From assembly GCA_947095535.1 (NCBI GenBank), contig OX352773.1, positions 267,088,515 through 267,152,514 of the forward strand: DNA of 64,000 nucleotides, given 5' to 3'. Position numbers and translations under genes: made by a program. The stretch's first letter is position 1, and the number at the start of each line of letters is the position of its first letter. Shown piece by piece: positions 11,277 to 24,222 of this stretch. A model generated the notes under the pieces. The model had not been told where the DNA came from, made no database searches, and worked only from the letters and a program-made list of their open reading frames with translations. The DNA comes from Poecilobothrus nobilitatus (Eukaryota > Arthropoda > Insecta > Diptera > Dolichopodidae).

Positions 11277-11515
11277 ATTCGAACTTAGCCTTTCTTTCGT
11301 AATTAGTAACCTACTATATAAATTTCATCAAGATAGCATCATTATTTTTTGAGTTATCGTGCGTACGGACGGACGGACGGACATCGCTAAATCGACTCCG
11401 GCGGTGATCCTGATTCAGAATATATATACATGTCTATACCTAACTCGCTTCCTTTTGGTGGTTACAAACACCATACCAAAGTTAATATACCCTATACTTT
11501 AGGTGTAGGGTATAA

Positions 11516-11939
11516 AAATATGTTTCTCTTGCAAAATTTTAAATTCTAAACATTGAATTTGAGTGCTGAGCCAGAACCTAAATCAAAACCCTGTAATACA
11601 GCCTTGAAATTAAATCCTAAATATATATTTTCAGATTTGACTAACAAAAAATTTAAATCTAAAATCTAGTTTTCTGTATTGTTAAGCTAAAAGTTCGTTA
11701 ATCCTAAGCTCCAGTATTTATACTTTTGTTTATTTATATTTGTAAAGAAATTAATTCTTAACTTTTTATTCCGATTTTCATCTTAATTTTAAATCTAACT
11801 CTAATTCATTACTCTATTAATTAATTCTAAGTTTCACTCTAATTCTGTCCCTTAACTGATTGTAAATTCCAAATCTAAAAAACTTTAGACCAGTCATCGA
11901 AATATTAAATATATACTAAAAAAAAAATTTTTTTTTTTC
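11516..11939. other. A+T-rich noncoding stretch
   Basis: Degenerate TCTAA/TCTAAT-like motifs recur, but no gene, RNA or defined repeat was recognised. Confidence 0.5.
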
Positions 11940-12128
11940 TCCACCCAAGGAAATGTGACAAGGAAATTCCTTTACAGATGTGGCTGTAAATGTCGTAAAA
12001 GAGAATTATTCTTATGACGTGTGAGTGATTTGAACCCATACTCTCTCTATATTTATATTTTATATACTCTAACCTACATCTTATATGCTTTATATGCTCT
12101 AAATAGGCCATGAAGGCCCACCAAGCCC
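11940..12128 (-). mobile_element. tRNA-derived SINE-like copy (family Z relative)
   Basis: On the minus strand from 12128 the sequence starts GGGGCTTGGTGGGCC and has a weak A-box-like stretch. A good B-box-like GGGTTCAAATC follows at 12027-12037. After the B box comes CACGTCATAAG, then TTTTACGAC. This matches the SINE at 30447-30695, where a B box is followed by GGTCGTAAG and later CTTACGACC. An insertion of ATATATA-type sequence separates the two boxes, so it is not a working tRNA gene. Confidence 0.45.
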
Positions 12129-13256
12129 CTTATTAAAAATTTTAAAAAATATTTTCAATACATTCGATAAAAAAAATTACTTTAACTTACTTTAAAAATA
12201 TTAAATTTGACTGTAAAACTGAATCTATTATACGATACCTTTACAATAATTGCATTATTGCGAAATTTAACCCACATTCATTCACAAATCACCGTAATGC
12301 TACAAAAACTTAAGTCTTAAATATTGTTCTAATAAAATATTTTTTTAATACTTTTCTAATCAATATCAAAAAGTAAAACAAAATGGAATCATTAGATTAT
12401 ATCTAATTGGAATCTTTATTGTCCTGAATTATTAATTACCATCTAGAGATAAAAACTAATTTTCTTTTTAATTTCCTGATTGGAAAACTACCTAACTTTT
12501 TTCTAATACCCTAATTTTTACGTTTGTTTTTTTTTTGAGTCTCTCTGTTTTTCAAAATAGAATATCATTAATTAAGATCGGATTTCCAAAAATGACAAAA
12601 AGAGATAGAAAAAAAACAAAAAAAAAAATCGGTCGAAAGCAATAGAAATATAAACTGATACGATCTAATTATTTTCTTTCTAATAATTAACAAACACAAA
12701 TGCCATCATTTAGATACAACCACCAAAACAAAAAAAAAACCTGAAAAATGAATGGCTTGTACAAAAAACAACAAAATAAAACCAAATAAAAAGCAAAATT
12801 TATATTTCTTACTCCCTAACCCGCATAAAGTTCTAAATTCTTCTGTAGATGGTTCGTTTTCTAAACAAAAATATTTCGTATGAATTAGGCGAAAAAAATA
12901 GAACCACCCAAACACACAATTATTATTAGATACCATTGTATTCTTCTATTTATTACCATTTATTATTTAATATAAAATTTAATTATGAAATCCTCAAAGA
13001 ATTTTCAATGTTAATAAGCCATTATCCTTTTAATAAAAATATTCCCTGTTTCAGTTTTAATTATAAAAAAAAAATAAAAGTAAAGAATAAAAGTAAAGAA
13101 TATCGACTCTTTCTAATTTGCGTTATTTTAGATTTGTTTAAGGAATTTCAATAGAATTTAAGATATTTGTTAAAAAAATCAGTACATAGTTTGTTTATTA
13201 AATAAAAATAAAGAAAAATTTACATTTACATTTAATTAAAATAATATTTTCTAATT
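12129..13256. other. A+T-rich noncoding stretch
   Basis: No gene, RNA or repeat was recognised. The short frames at 12706-12936 and 12936-13154 are low-complexity and lack any motif. Confidence 0.55.
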
Positions 13257-13975
13257 TTTAGCACATTTTTCAAAAAAAAAACATTGGAGAATTTGCTTAC
13301 TTGTTTCACTCTGTTCGTCCGTTTGCCTGATTACAAAACTTTTACACGATTAAATCTAGAGCTATGAAATGCAAAGATAGGGGTCATAAAAACATTTATG
13401 TCGTGGAAAACGTTTTTATTCAGCTCCGCCCATTACGAAGCTACAGCCCCACAAAGTTTAAAAAAAAACCCTTTTCAATATATATATTATTCAGCTTTTG
13501 CTCAAACTTGAAACGCCAAACGTTTTTATCCTTATATTGTAAATTAATCAAAATAACACAATTTTTTGATATTTAATATTTAAATTGATCGCTATGTGAA
13601 ACAAAACTTTGTTAGATTTAAATTTTTACATAATTTCGGTACGAATTTAGTTTGAATCCAGCAATTTTGAGAACAGTAGGATATTTTTTAGCATAGCTTT
13701 TTTAGCATAAATTACGTCATCTTTTTTGTAGCTCTCCGCGTTTAAGAGCTCTGTTAAAGGTCAAAAAGTTTAGGTTTTGGTTTTTTTAGACATCGTAACT
13801 TATACACCTGTGGAAATTTCCTTAAAAATTAAAGAAAGTGTCTCATATAAAATTCTAAGACAATTTACAAATTTTGGTCCAAGTAACAAACTGTTTATTC
13901 TAAATATTTTTACCGTCTTTTAGAAAATGGGTACCTTTAAGAACCTTTAGTTTTACATTTTGCCTGTACTCTTGA
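13257..13975 (+). mobile_element. Family Y copy 1: diverged DINE-like element
   Basis: It opens with TTTAGCACATTTTTC, as in 61437-61450, then TGTTTCACTCTGTTCGTCCG with a reduced GTCC microsatellite. Family-specific blocks follow in the same order as in the other copies: CCCATTACGAAGCTACAGCCCC, a run ending CCCTTTT, GAAACGCCAAACG, the CTGTTAAAGGTCAAAA block, and ACACCTGTGG. The 3' block GAAAATGGGTACC...TTTTACATTTTGCCTG aligns with 25815-25860, 39265-39310 and 62692-62740. Indels abound, so it is an old copy. No coding capacity. Confidence 0.65.
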
Positions 13976-15654
13976 TACCATTAATTATTATTATTTTTAT
14001 ACATTAAATCAAATGGAAAAGGAAATGGAAAATTGTATAAATATTTTTGTGACAACATCATTCTTCATCTAAGATGTTTTAATTTAATTTAAAATTAAAA
14101 TTTTTTTAAACCAATCCTAAAATTTTTTAAACCAATCTAAACTAAATTTGGATTATGACAATAACCTGAAAAAAAAAAATTAAAAAACAACCCACTGAGG
14201 TTGTATTTTTCATTATTAATAAATAGTCTTAAAAGAATTCTTTTTACCTAAAATACGAATCAATATTATGAAAAGATTTTGTATTTAAAGTTATACATAT
14301 ATTTTTACTTAATTGTATATAATTACGATAATTATTATATTACATTCCCCATGCACAACTACAAAGAATTTCCAAGGACAAGAAGGTTCTTAATATTTTA
14401 AAATTGATTGTTCGTTTATTTTCCTATTAATTTAAATTCCAATTCACTTGATAATAAAATTTATTATAATGGATATAACCTTTATAACATTTCTCTATCT
14501 GTTTAAATTTTCTATTTCACTAAAATTAATAAAAAAAAAAATTTTCAAATTCAATCCAAAGAAAATATCTTTAATATCGTAAATTTTTTTCTTCCTTTTT
14601 TATCTTTTTTAATATTGTGGTTTTGAAAGTGGTTACGAAAAGAAAGATAACTTTAAAAAAAATTGATTGTCCATAGAAAACAAATTCTAACTCCCAAAAA
14701 ATAATCTGGTATAAATATTTTATCATAAATAAGCTCAATTTTTAAAACTAAATCGTAAATATTTGGGATTATATGAATTTTAAAAATTCTCTTAACTTCA
14801 AACAGTCGTTATTCATGAGAAGGAATGATAAAAATCCTATGATTATTGCGGTTTGTGGAATTAAAATTTAATTTTTATTGTTTTTTTTTTTTTGGTAATT
14901 TTCGGTATAAAATCCTTTTCTTAAATTATCTAATAGGATCAATACATAATTCATTATTTTAAAAATTTAGTCAAGTAAATAAATCAAGATTGAATAAAAT
15001 TCGTATTTTTACAGTTACACCTTTGTGCGTAAACTAATACCGATTTACTTGCTTTTTTTCTTTTCTCTTATGATTTGACAAAGAAATTTTCATAAGAAAA
15101 TTAGAAATCCATTAAAAATTCTTTATCAGAATTTCAAAACGTTATTTGGACCAATTAAATAATTATAGAAATTTATTTGCCCATACTAAAATAAAAACTG
15201 ATACAAAATATTAAATTAAAACAGATTATGACAAGTGTAAAGAAGGAAAATAATTAAATCCTTCAGTTAATTTTTTAAACATTGAAAATGAAAATGGTTT
15301 AATTCTTCTAAGCTATAAAAGAATAATAAAATTTGCTTTTTTTTTTTTACAAAGATCGGTGGAGGTTCGGTGACTTTAAAAATTTTCTAGAGCAATTTTT
15401 TAATTTTTCTAAATTAAAACAAAAAATTTCTAGTGGTTTATCCTTAGATTCAACCACATACCGATGATTTCAAATAAATTTAAAAATATAAGAAAATCAA
15501 AGCTTGTATAATTTATTTACAAATAACTAAAAATAAAATATTAATTTATATTTATTCTGTTTATATAACATGTAAATATACATCTGAAACTACTTTTCAA
15601 TAATTATACTTCCAATTAAAAATTTTTGTATATTTGCGCAAGTTTTAGGCAAAC
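13976..15654. other. A+T-rich noncoding stretch
   Basis: Only poly-A/T runs and short frames were seen. No gene or defined repeat. Confidence 0.6.
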
Positions 15655-15707
15655 ACTTTCTCCGTTAATACGCCATGTACTTAACTATTCGGTCACCACC
15701 GCCCCAC
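15655..15707 (-). mobile_element. SINE head fragment with tRNA-Ser/Leu-like A box
   Basis: The minus strand reads GGGGCGGTGGTGACCG, then AATAGTTAAGTACATGG, then CGTATTAACGGAG. The TGACCGAATAGTTAAG part resembles the D-arm/A box of a class II (Ser or Leu) tRNA. CGTATTAACGGAG matches CGTATTAACCGAAGGAG in the family Z SINE at 30675-30690. No B box follows, so this is a fragment. Confidence 0.4.
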
Positions 15708-18449
15708 TATTATGATTTATACACGAAATACTTAAAAATCATTGCTTTATTGCATACATTTAGGCATTCCTTAGTTTAATTTATTTTAAAGTCATCGTTT
15801 AGTAATGAGTGCATATTTTTGTAATCGGAATAATAATATGTTACAGTGATATTTTGTTTTATACATTTTTTTTTAATCTGTTCTAAAATGCTACCTTTTT
15901 CGTTCCTTAATGCTACCATTTTCGTGCCTTAATTTCGTGCATTAATACCAGAACTTTTAATTCCCGTCCATGATCCCATTTTATTTATAAAAAGTACCAA
16001 TACCAAAAAAACAAGAAATATCATCTTCTCCATAGACAATTTACCATTATTTATTTTCAGCAAAGACTTTACAATAAACTGTAAAAGAAATTTAAATGCC
16101 TAATATTTATTTTTGTTGTGTTGCAAACAGTTCTAAACTGGTTCTTTTCTGTTTTAGAACATAATTTATTTAAAAATATCTTATTTAAGTTTAGTTAGGC
16201 GAAAATTTGAGAAAAACGAGATGAAAAAGTTTTTTGAAAACATATAAACTCATATATTCCTATTTTAATATAATCTTTTCAACTTGTATAATATATTCTT
16301 GAAATAATTTTTCTTTTCTTTATGGTAAAGTTTAACAACGCAATAATGACATTATAATAAAATAATGCACTACTAATCATCAGAAAAACATCATCTTATT
16401 CCAAGTTTTAAGTAATTTTTAAAGAAAATGTCATTTTTAAAGAAATGTTAATATTTTATTCCAAAAATTAATATATCAAAATTATTAGAGAAAAATTCTC
16501 TCTGCATGACGAACAACATAATAAAAAGTTGTCAAACTTTTTATATTAAAATGCGCAACAAAATTATTTTCAATTGAGCAATTCTTAAAAAAAAAAAAAA
16601 AAATAAAATAAAATATTGAAGTTCAATCACAACTGATGCTGTGCTAGATGAAATTTTAAAATAAATAGTACTACACCAAAAACTTTTTTTTTTCATTTTT
16701 CTAGTTTTTTCTAAGGAAAGGATTGCATTATTGAAAATTCTTTTAACATACATCAAAATTCAGAATCAAAACAAAACTATAACATTTTAGTTTTGAAGTT
16801 CTTATTTTAAAGAAAAATATCACAAAAGTTTTTCATTACAGAACAAAAAAAAGTTGTTCCTTGTATTATTCACGATTACAAAATACTTTAGATATGACTT
16901 TATATTATATGGTATGTTTTGTTTCAAGAATTTCACAAAATAAAAATATTAAAAATAAATTGCTACAACAATATAATACACGTACAACTTTTCATTTTAA
17001 CGGAAATGTGATACAGAAAAACGAAAAGGATATCCTTTTAAAGAAAACTTCAACGAATATTTTGATTATAAAATATTTTCGCGTTGTATTCTTGGATACC
17101 AAACAATGAAATAAAATAGAATAATATTTAATATATTTTTGTTTTTCATGGATTTTTTATTCTTAATTCATTAATATTATGGTTTTCAAGAGAATATAAA
17201 AAAAATTATTATCGGAGGTTTCATAGTTCTTTCATTGTATTTTCCCAAAATAATTTTCAATTATAGGTTTTAATTAAAATTATTGTTTTAATGGATGGCA
17301 AAGGAACAATTTTTACTTTTAATTTAAAAGATTCTTTCTTTCACTTCCATTTGTTCCATAGACTTTTTTTATTTAACAAAGTTTAGAATGCCTCCTGTGG
17401 CAAATGGTTAAATAAGTACGTCTTCTTCGAAGTACTCTCATCCTGGAAATATTTCTCTTCCACATCACATCTCATCTGATCCTTTTACTTCTAATATTAA
17501 AACAACAAAATTATAAATTATAAAAACGTTTTAAACGTTTCCGATCTAAGAAAAATTTTTCACTTTTAAATAATATTATTTCTTCGTTAAATATTAAGAC
17601 TCTAACTGATCATTAATGATTACTTCAAGAACACTTCAAATTAAGAATAATTTTGAACAATTTAAAAATACCAAGATAAATTAACAATTTCTCCCCAAAA
17701 TATTTAGTTACTCAGAATTGTTTTCAAATCTAGACAAATTTAATACTTACTTTACTTTAATGTAACAAAAGTTTTAACATATATACAAATATAAACCTTT
17801 TTACTTTCTAACATTGAAAATTGATTTGAGAAAATTTCAATATGTGTAAATGACATACTAAAGTTTGACAGTTTCTAATTAAATTTTCCTTACTATTTTT
17901 ATTTTTTTGTTTGTTTTTTTCTTTTGTATTATTGTAAATTTTTTTATTCTTTTTTTTTCAAAGGTTAATCGATTACAGTTCAAAGTAGGAGAACGATATA
18001 AGTTAAGTTTATTTAATTTTTGACATACCCAAAGAAGAAAAACAAAAAAAACTTTTTTAATTAAAAAAAAAGAAAATAACGAATTTTACCAAAATATTAA
18101 ATTTTTATTTTGGCAATTCTTAAGCTTTAAGTTATACGTAAACTTTTTGACAGTACATACATAAATAATATTAAAGTGGATTGTTGAATTACAGTTGTGG
18201 TGGGGTTACCATATATGTTTGGTATGAGTAGCAGTTATTATATTCGTGAAAACTTTTATTTTAAAGAATGAGTACCTAATAAATATTACACACTTCCATT
18301 ACACATAAACAAATTTCTCAAAATATTTAAAAAAAAAAAGTGAATTTCGTTATAAGTGTAGCAAAATTTCTCATAATATAATTTTCAAAAAAAAAAATTT
18401 TGAATTATTTTAACTATTTCGGGCATTGTCTATCTGAATACTCCTATTA
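15708..18449. other. A+T-rich noncoding stretch
   Basis: No gene was recognised. The frames at 16541-16756 and 16861-17109 are low-complexity. A short A-box-like string at about 17394-17415 has no B box. Confidence 0.55.
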
Positions 18450-19898
18450 TTTTTATACCCGTACGATAGGATCGGGTATAATAAAATTACTCCTCCGTTT
18501 GTAACACCTCGAAATAAGCGAGCTAGATATACCTTCAAAAGTATGGATCGGATCAGAAAAAAATTCTAAGATTTTTGAGCCATGTCCGTCCGTCCGTCAG
18601 CACGCTAACTCAAAAACTAAGAAAGCTAGAATCTTGAAATTTACACAAAATATTCTGCGAGTAATTTGTAGGTTCCCTATTTTTTTTGGTTGAGTTTGGA
18701 CCAAGCTTTAGGGTAGCTCTCGAACACCTAACTTTTAGATCCTCACTTTTTTTTTGCAATAGAGCTATGAAATTTTAAATACTGATAGATCTCACAAAAA
18801 TATTAATTTTATTTTTAATAACTTTTTTTTGTAGCCCCACCCGTTACGGAGCTACAGCTCCCCAAAGGTTCAAAAAAGCTCTATATTTAAGTTGTTATAG
18901 CACAAGTTGTATAAAGTATATCTTCATTTTGAAAACGCCAAACGATTACTACTTTTATTAGCTTTAAAAGTGTATATACAATAAATATATATTTGTGAGA
19001 TACGGTGTCTTAATTTACCGTTATGTGAAACTCAAATTTTGCAAAATCCTTCAACCCTTCTATCTTCTAAACGGTTTAAGTTAGAAACTTGAAATTTTGA
19101 CAGAAATTTTTTTTGTATCACCCCCCGTTTAGGAGCTGTAAAGGGTCAAAAACTGAAAATTTCCTATTTTTAAACACCTGTAACTTGAACACCTGTTAAA
19201 ATTTTTTTGAGGAAATACACAACAATTAAACCTTCAACATTATACTCTTATTTTTGTTAATAACTTTTTTTTATAATATAGGGTTACTTTATAATTGACG
19301 AAAGTGTTACTTGATTTTTTCAAATTTTCTAACAAATTTCTTCAACAAATTTTTTGCGTTTGTTTTACTCGATAATTTGAAATTGTTGAGGATATAATGC
19401 GTAGTACATAAAAATGTAAATAAATAAACAACATAACGGTTGCTTGAAGAATTTTTATTTATATGATATTGATATATATACATACTTATATAATATCATG
19501 TTTATTTACATATCGTATATGTCACCAGTGAATGAATGATAAGAGTAGGTATATATGTATATTATATAGCGCCGTATTTACATACATATATGTATTTTAT
19601 TGTACTTATAAGAAATTATTCTGTCAATGGAATATTTAAATATAATATAATATAATATTTAAAATTATATTTATTATTTTGTACTAAGTAAATTTAATAT
19701 ACATTTACCGCTTAGTATTAAATGGTACTATAGAATATTTGAAAAAGTTTTGGACTGATAATCGTTATGTGGAAGGTTAGAATCTGCTTTAGAAGAATGT
19801 ACATATAAACATATAGTTTGAATATATGTACAACCCATAAGTTCTAGAAATTATAAAATTCACCCAAATTATTTTAAAATACTAAAATATTAAAAAAA

Positions 19899-21654
19899 CA
19901 AGTAAATGTAACAGTAAGTCGATGCAACCGACTTATTAATACCCTACACCAGAATAATTCGAATTAAATTAAAAATCCATAAGTGTTTTTGGCAGCTGCT
20001 TGAACTTCTTCCCTTTTCTGTCTTATTCAACTCGAATTTCAAGAACGTAAAAGAGGCATCCGCTTGGGATATGCTTGACACCCTTGTATAAAATTTTAAG
20101 TTTCTATCTTAATTATTTTCGAAGATTGGTAGTCCTTGGGATGTTTGTGGCAGCTACCCGAATTGCCACTGCAATTCATCGAATCCATCTCAGGAACATA
20201 AAGAAAACTTGCCAGAACACCATTCTATTAAATTTAAAGGTTCTACTTTTGTTGGTTTTGGAGATATGCTCGTTGCTCTTATGCTCGTCCGGAAGTTTCC
20301 AAAATACGAACCCATGGTTCAAATTCTTTCAAATGTCAGTTTCCAATTTTACAGAAAAGGAAACATAACAGAACACCTTTGTACTAAAAATAAAATTTCT
20401 ATCTTTGTTGGTTGTGGAGATATACTCGTTTTCTCTGGGGCTCGTCCGGAAGCTTCCAAGATTTGAACCCATGGACCAAATCCTCACAAATTTCAGAAAC
20501 ATAAATAAAACATGAAGGAACACCATTCTGACTAATTTAAATGTTATATCTTTGTTGCATTTGGAGATAATATCATTTGCTCTGAGGCTCGTTCGGAAGC
20601 TTTCAAAATTCGAACCCAAGGACCAAATCCTCTCAAATTTCAGAGGCCTAAATCATACATGAAAGAACACCATTATGCCAAAAGTAAAGGTTATATCTTT
20701 ATTGGTTTTGGAGATAATCTCATTTGCTCTGGGGCTCATTCGGAAGCTTCCAAAACCAAACCCATGGACCAAATCCTCTTAAATTTCAGAGACATAAATC
20801 AAACACGAAAGAACACCATTGTACCAAATTCAAAGGTTCGACCTTTGTTCGTATTGGATATAATCTCATTTGCTCTGCAGCTCGTTCGAAAGCTTCCAAA
20901 ATTCGAATCCACGGTTCAAATTCTTTCAAATTTAAACCCATGGCCAAATCCTCTCAAATTTCAGAGACTTAAATCAAACATGAAAAAACACCATTCGGCC
21001 AAATTTAAAGATTATATATTTGTTGTTTTTGGAGATAATCTCATTTGCTCTGGGGCTCGTTCGGAAGCTTCCAAAATCCAAACCCATGGACCACATCCTC
21101 TTAAATTTTAGAGACATAAATCAAACTGGAAGAAACATCATTATAAAAAATTTAAAGGTTCTATCTTTATTGGTTTTGGAGATAATCTCGTTTGCTCTGG
21201 GGCTCGTTCGGAAGTTTCCAAAACCCGAACCCATGGACCAAATCTTCTCACATCTCAGAGACTTAAATAAAACATGAAAGAACACCACCCTGCCAAATTT
21301 AAAGGTTATATCTTTGTTGCTTTTGGAGATAATCTCGTTTGCGGAGATTATCTCCAAAAGCCCGGAATCATTCGGAAGCTTCCAGAATCCGAACCCATGG
21401 ACGGATTTTGTCCAGATTCAAACTTAGCCTTTCTTTCGTAATTAGTAACCTACTATATAAATTTCATCAAGATAGCATCATTATTTTTTGAGTTATCGTG
21501 CGTACGGACGGACGGACGGACATCGCTAAATCGACTGCTGCGGTGATCCTGATTCAGAATATATATACATGTCTATACCTAACTCGCTTCCTTTTGGTGG
21601 TTACAAACACCATACCAAAGTTAATATACCCTATACTTTAGGTATAGGGTATAA
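19899..21654 (-). mobile_element. Family X copy 2, nested inside family A copy 1
   Basis: It has the same ends as copy 1: CAAGTAAATG with the 3' hairpin (19916-19934) on the left, and GGGTATAA with a perfect 11-bp-arm 5' hairpin (loop TTTAG) on the right. It holds 8 monomers of about 146 bp against 14 in copy 1; the 870-bp length difference is six units within a few bases. The (GTCC)n block and the 41-bp palindrome are kept. The empty site is visible in family A copy 2 (TTAAAAAAATAATATTG near 50195-50210): X sits after the A run and before TAATATTG, with no target duplication. One or two bases of boundary are ambiguous in the A/T run. Confidence 0.85.
20215..21416 (-). repeat. Central tandem repeat array of family X copy 2, 8 monomers
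   Basis: Monomers start near 20215, 20371, 20518, 20665, 20811, 20986, 21134 and 21281. Units 1-7 correspond one-to-one with units 1-7 of copy 1, including the longer fifth unit. The last unit corresponds to unit 14. The near-identical block of units 8-13 in copy 1 is absent here. Confidence 0.85.
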
Positions 21655-21740
21655 TAATATTGTAGGCAGAGTGGCTGTGAACATACTAACGGTTCGTACG
21701 GGTATCTAAGAGTTGACAAAGGCAACTGTATTCTTCCTCG

Positions 21741-23654
21741 TTTTTACTTTAAAGCAGATCGAAAAATAGGCTACATCTTTATGAAATTAAAATTTACAAA
21801 TATTTTAAAAAATTTTTATGTTAAATCAGTTAATAACCTCAAAATTAGTAATACCTCAAGCAGAACTTACAGTAGCTCTTAAATAATACAAAAAAAAAAC
21901 ACTTCTATTTATATTTGAAGAGAGTAATTGAAAATTATTGAAAGATTCTTAGAAAAACAAAACGTCTTTCTTAAAAATATCTCTAAAATATGAAACTGTT
22001 TTTTTTCTCTTTTGATTTTTTTACCAAAATCTCATCAAATCCACAAGGAAAATATTTGAAAAATCTTTTAAGAAAATTTAAATTTTATGTAAACTTTTTA
22101 AATATTTACAGATTTTTTGTATGCCAAAAAAAAAAACAAAAAAATTTTAACCGTGAGCATCAAAAAATCAATTTCAACTTAATAGATGGTTTTTTTTTCA
22201 TTCTTGATAATAAAACTTTTAATATTTTTCTCAAATTTTTCATTGAAGAAGAAAAAATAATTTTAAGAAATGGTAAAAATTTAAAAAATAAAAAACTGAT
22301 CGAAAAATTATAGGAGTGATAAAAAAAAAAAAGAAGCAAATTAGGAAAACTTTTCAATCCATAAAACATTAATGTGAAATAAATTTGAAAAGTTTCAGTC
22401 TCATCAGTTTTTCTTCTTCTCATTTTTCAAACACCAAATGAGAGTGAGTTAAACATAATAAAAAACATTAATAAATCAACAAGCCAGGATGACCTGAACG
22501 ATTTTTAAAATAAAATCAAAAAAGAAGAAAAAAAAAAAAACTTTTTTTCATAAAATAGGACATCATCTTTTTCATCTGGAGAGTTAGTATTGTTCAGATT
22601 AAAAGTAATTTTTGTTTTTGTTTTGTTTAATGTATAGAAGTCATAAAACCGATAACTGTTTTCAATAAAGTAAAAAAAAAAATCAATTATCAAAAATCAA
22701 AATTAAAGGATATGTTAGATATTTTCTTTTTCTTTAAATAAAATCAGTAAGCGGATCATTAATTTTAATCAGAGATTTTTTTTTCTTTTATTAAAACTTG
22801 TCAATGTTTTTAAGATTTCTTTTTTTGTACGCAATCTATTATTTTTTAATATTAAATATCTAGGTATAGATAGGTGTTTAAAATTACTCTTAATACTGAC
22901 AAGATTCACCAAGGTTTTTATACATCAATACGATTTTCATTATCTGTGCACTGTGAAAAATTCTTTTTTTGTTTTTTTTTTGGTTTTATCAATGAAAAAT
23001 TTCCATTGAAATTTAATTTTAGGTTTGGATTAAATGTGGTTTTGTTCCTCTGTATTTTTTTTGTGTACAAAATTTAACATGACAAAATTATATACTTAAA
23101 AAAAAAAACATACTTTAAATCTAGTTGAAATTTTTCTGAATAATTAACATTTTCTTGGAAAAACATATTCTTTTAACACTCTAATAACCAGTATAAAATA
23201 ATAAAAATAAAAATTTATTAGAATATTATAATTTTGTTGATGCTATTATATGAAAATTTCATAAGGATTTAAATAAAAGCCATAAAAATTATTTTACTTA
23301 AAAAAAAACACAATTTTCCATATAATTTAAGTTTTGTATTTATAAATGACTTACTTATGTACCTCATTATTAAAATAATTTTATTAAAAAATAGTTTAAT
23401 AGAGATCAGTTCAGTCTTAAGTTTTTATCAATTGGTTAAATTTAGAAAGAAACCTTGGAACATAAAAAAATCTATAGAAACATCCTAACATGTATATACA
23501 TTATCCTTTTAAATGGAGGACTTTATTTGCATTTTATTTATAATCCGTACAAAGATAGTTCTCAGGATATAATAAATTTAGTATTACATTTGTGACACTT
23601 TAAAGGAGACAAGATGAATATGGTAAGATAAATATATTCTTGCACAGGATTGAA
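21741..23654. other. A+T-rich noncoding stretch
   Basis: Frames at 21990-22313, 22160-22423 and 22874-23077 are driven by A/T runs and overlap on opposite strands. No motif, RNA or repeat was recognised. Confidence 0.55.
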
Positions 23655-24222
23655 TTCTTTGAATCGATTAAGCCATATACATCCGTTCATTTGTACTTAA
23701 AAAGTATGAAACCGCTTCATCTGAAATTGTTAATGTCTCTATTGAGAAATCGGCCGGTGAGTTCGAGTATTTCATATAAAAAAAGAAGTTGTATAGCAGT
23801 TTTTTCTTTAAAGTTCTAAGTAAGTATCTATTGAAGATAAATATCTGAAATTTTGCGAAAGAAGTTAAGTTTTATGTAAACGTCTTCTGTAAAATATTGT
23901 TAATCTAAAGCAGTAAATTCGCGTAGCTGTGATTTTTTTTATTTTTTAAAGAGAACAACTCTGAATTTATATTGGATGAGTATTTAAAATTTTTTCAAAG
24001 AAAGTTCATTTTATGCCAACTTCTGAAAAATTTGATTAGTGTAGAGCAGTAAATTCGAACAGCTAATATACAACTCCAAAATTTATATTGGTACTTAATC
24101 CTATCAGATATTTGAAATTTTTTAGAAGATGATTAAATTTTATAGTAATAGCATCTGCATGACATATGTTCGTAGGGGTATCTTAGAGTTTACACTGCAG
24201 TCAACTATGACACTCTTTCTCG
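23655..24222 (+). mobile_element. Degenerate family A-related Helentron-like element
   Basis: The 3' end is clear: GTTCGTAGGGGTATCTTAGAG followed by AGTTTAC-6 nt-GTCAACT and a CTTTCTCG ending at 24222. This matches the family A end (GTTCGTACGGGTATCTAAGAG, hairpin, CTTCCTCG). The 5' side near AAGCCATATACATCCGTTC resembles the GAGCCATGTCCGTCC block. The middle has two to three diverged units sharing GCAGTAAATTCG and AACTCTGAATTTATATTGG / AACTCCAAAATTTATATTGG. The 5' limit is uncertain. Confidence 0.6.

Larger units (their letters stand above)
8890..11515 (-). mobile_element. Family X copy 1: DINE/Helentron-like element with about 146-bp central tandem repeats
   Basis: Read on the minus strand, the 5' end at 11515 begins TTATACCC and immediately forms a hairpin (11487-11513, 11 bp arms with one mismatch, loop TTTAG). 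A (GTCC)n microsatellite follows near 11366-11382. The body holds 14 tandem monomers. Near the 3' end lie the subterminal repeat (TACCCTACACC at 8931-8941, inverse of 11502-11512) and a hairpin AAGTCG-7 nt-CGACTT (8907-8925). The end is CTTG, 17 nt past that hairpin. This plan matches DINE-1/INE-1-type Helentron-associated elements of flies, and the variant with central tandem repeats recalls DINE-TR1 of Drosophila. No Rep/helicase is encoded. ORFs in the array are by-products of the repeat. The right flank is AAATATG and no target duplication is seen, as expected for this class. Confidence 0.85.
18450..21740 (+). mobile_element. Family A copy 1: DINE-1/Helentron-like element, split by a nested element
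   Basis: The 5' end TTTTTATACCC carries a hairpin ATACCCG-11 nt-CGGGTAT (18455-18479), then a (GTCC) microsatellite (18584-18598) after GAGCCAT. The 3' end has TCGTACGGGTAT, the exact inverse of the 5' ATACCCGTACGA, then a hairpin AGTTG-ACAAAGG-CAACT and GTATTCTTCCTCG ending at 21740. Own sequence is 18450-19898 plus 21655-21740. It is interrupted by family X copy 2. Comparison with 48725-50290 shows close similarity throughout, with a deletion of a few tens of bp near 19109 relative to the other copies. The order of hairpin, microsatellite, subterminal repeats and 3' hairpin is that of DINE-1-type non-autonomous Helentron relatives. No protein is encoded. Confidence 0.85.

Noticed and set aside
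9639..11302. Many overlapping ORFs on both strands with repeating protein motifs such as SEASKSKPMDQILLNF
   Set aside because: They follow the 146-bp monomer, which is not a multiple of three, so the frame rotates and the same DNA is read in several frames. They are by-products of a noncoding tandem array.
17394..17450. A-box-like TGTGGCAAATGGTTAAATAAG suggesting another tRNA-derived SINE
   Set aside because: No B box follows and there is no match to the other SINE copies beyond the short box.
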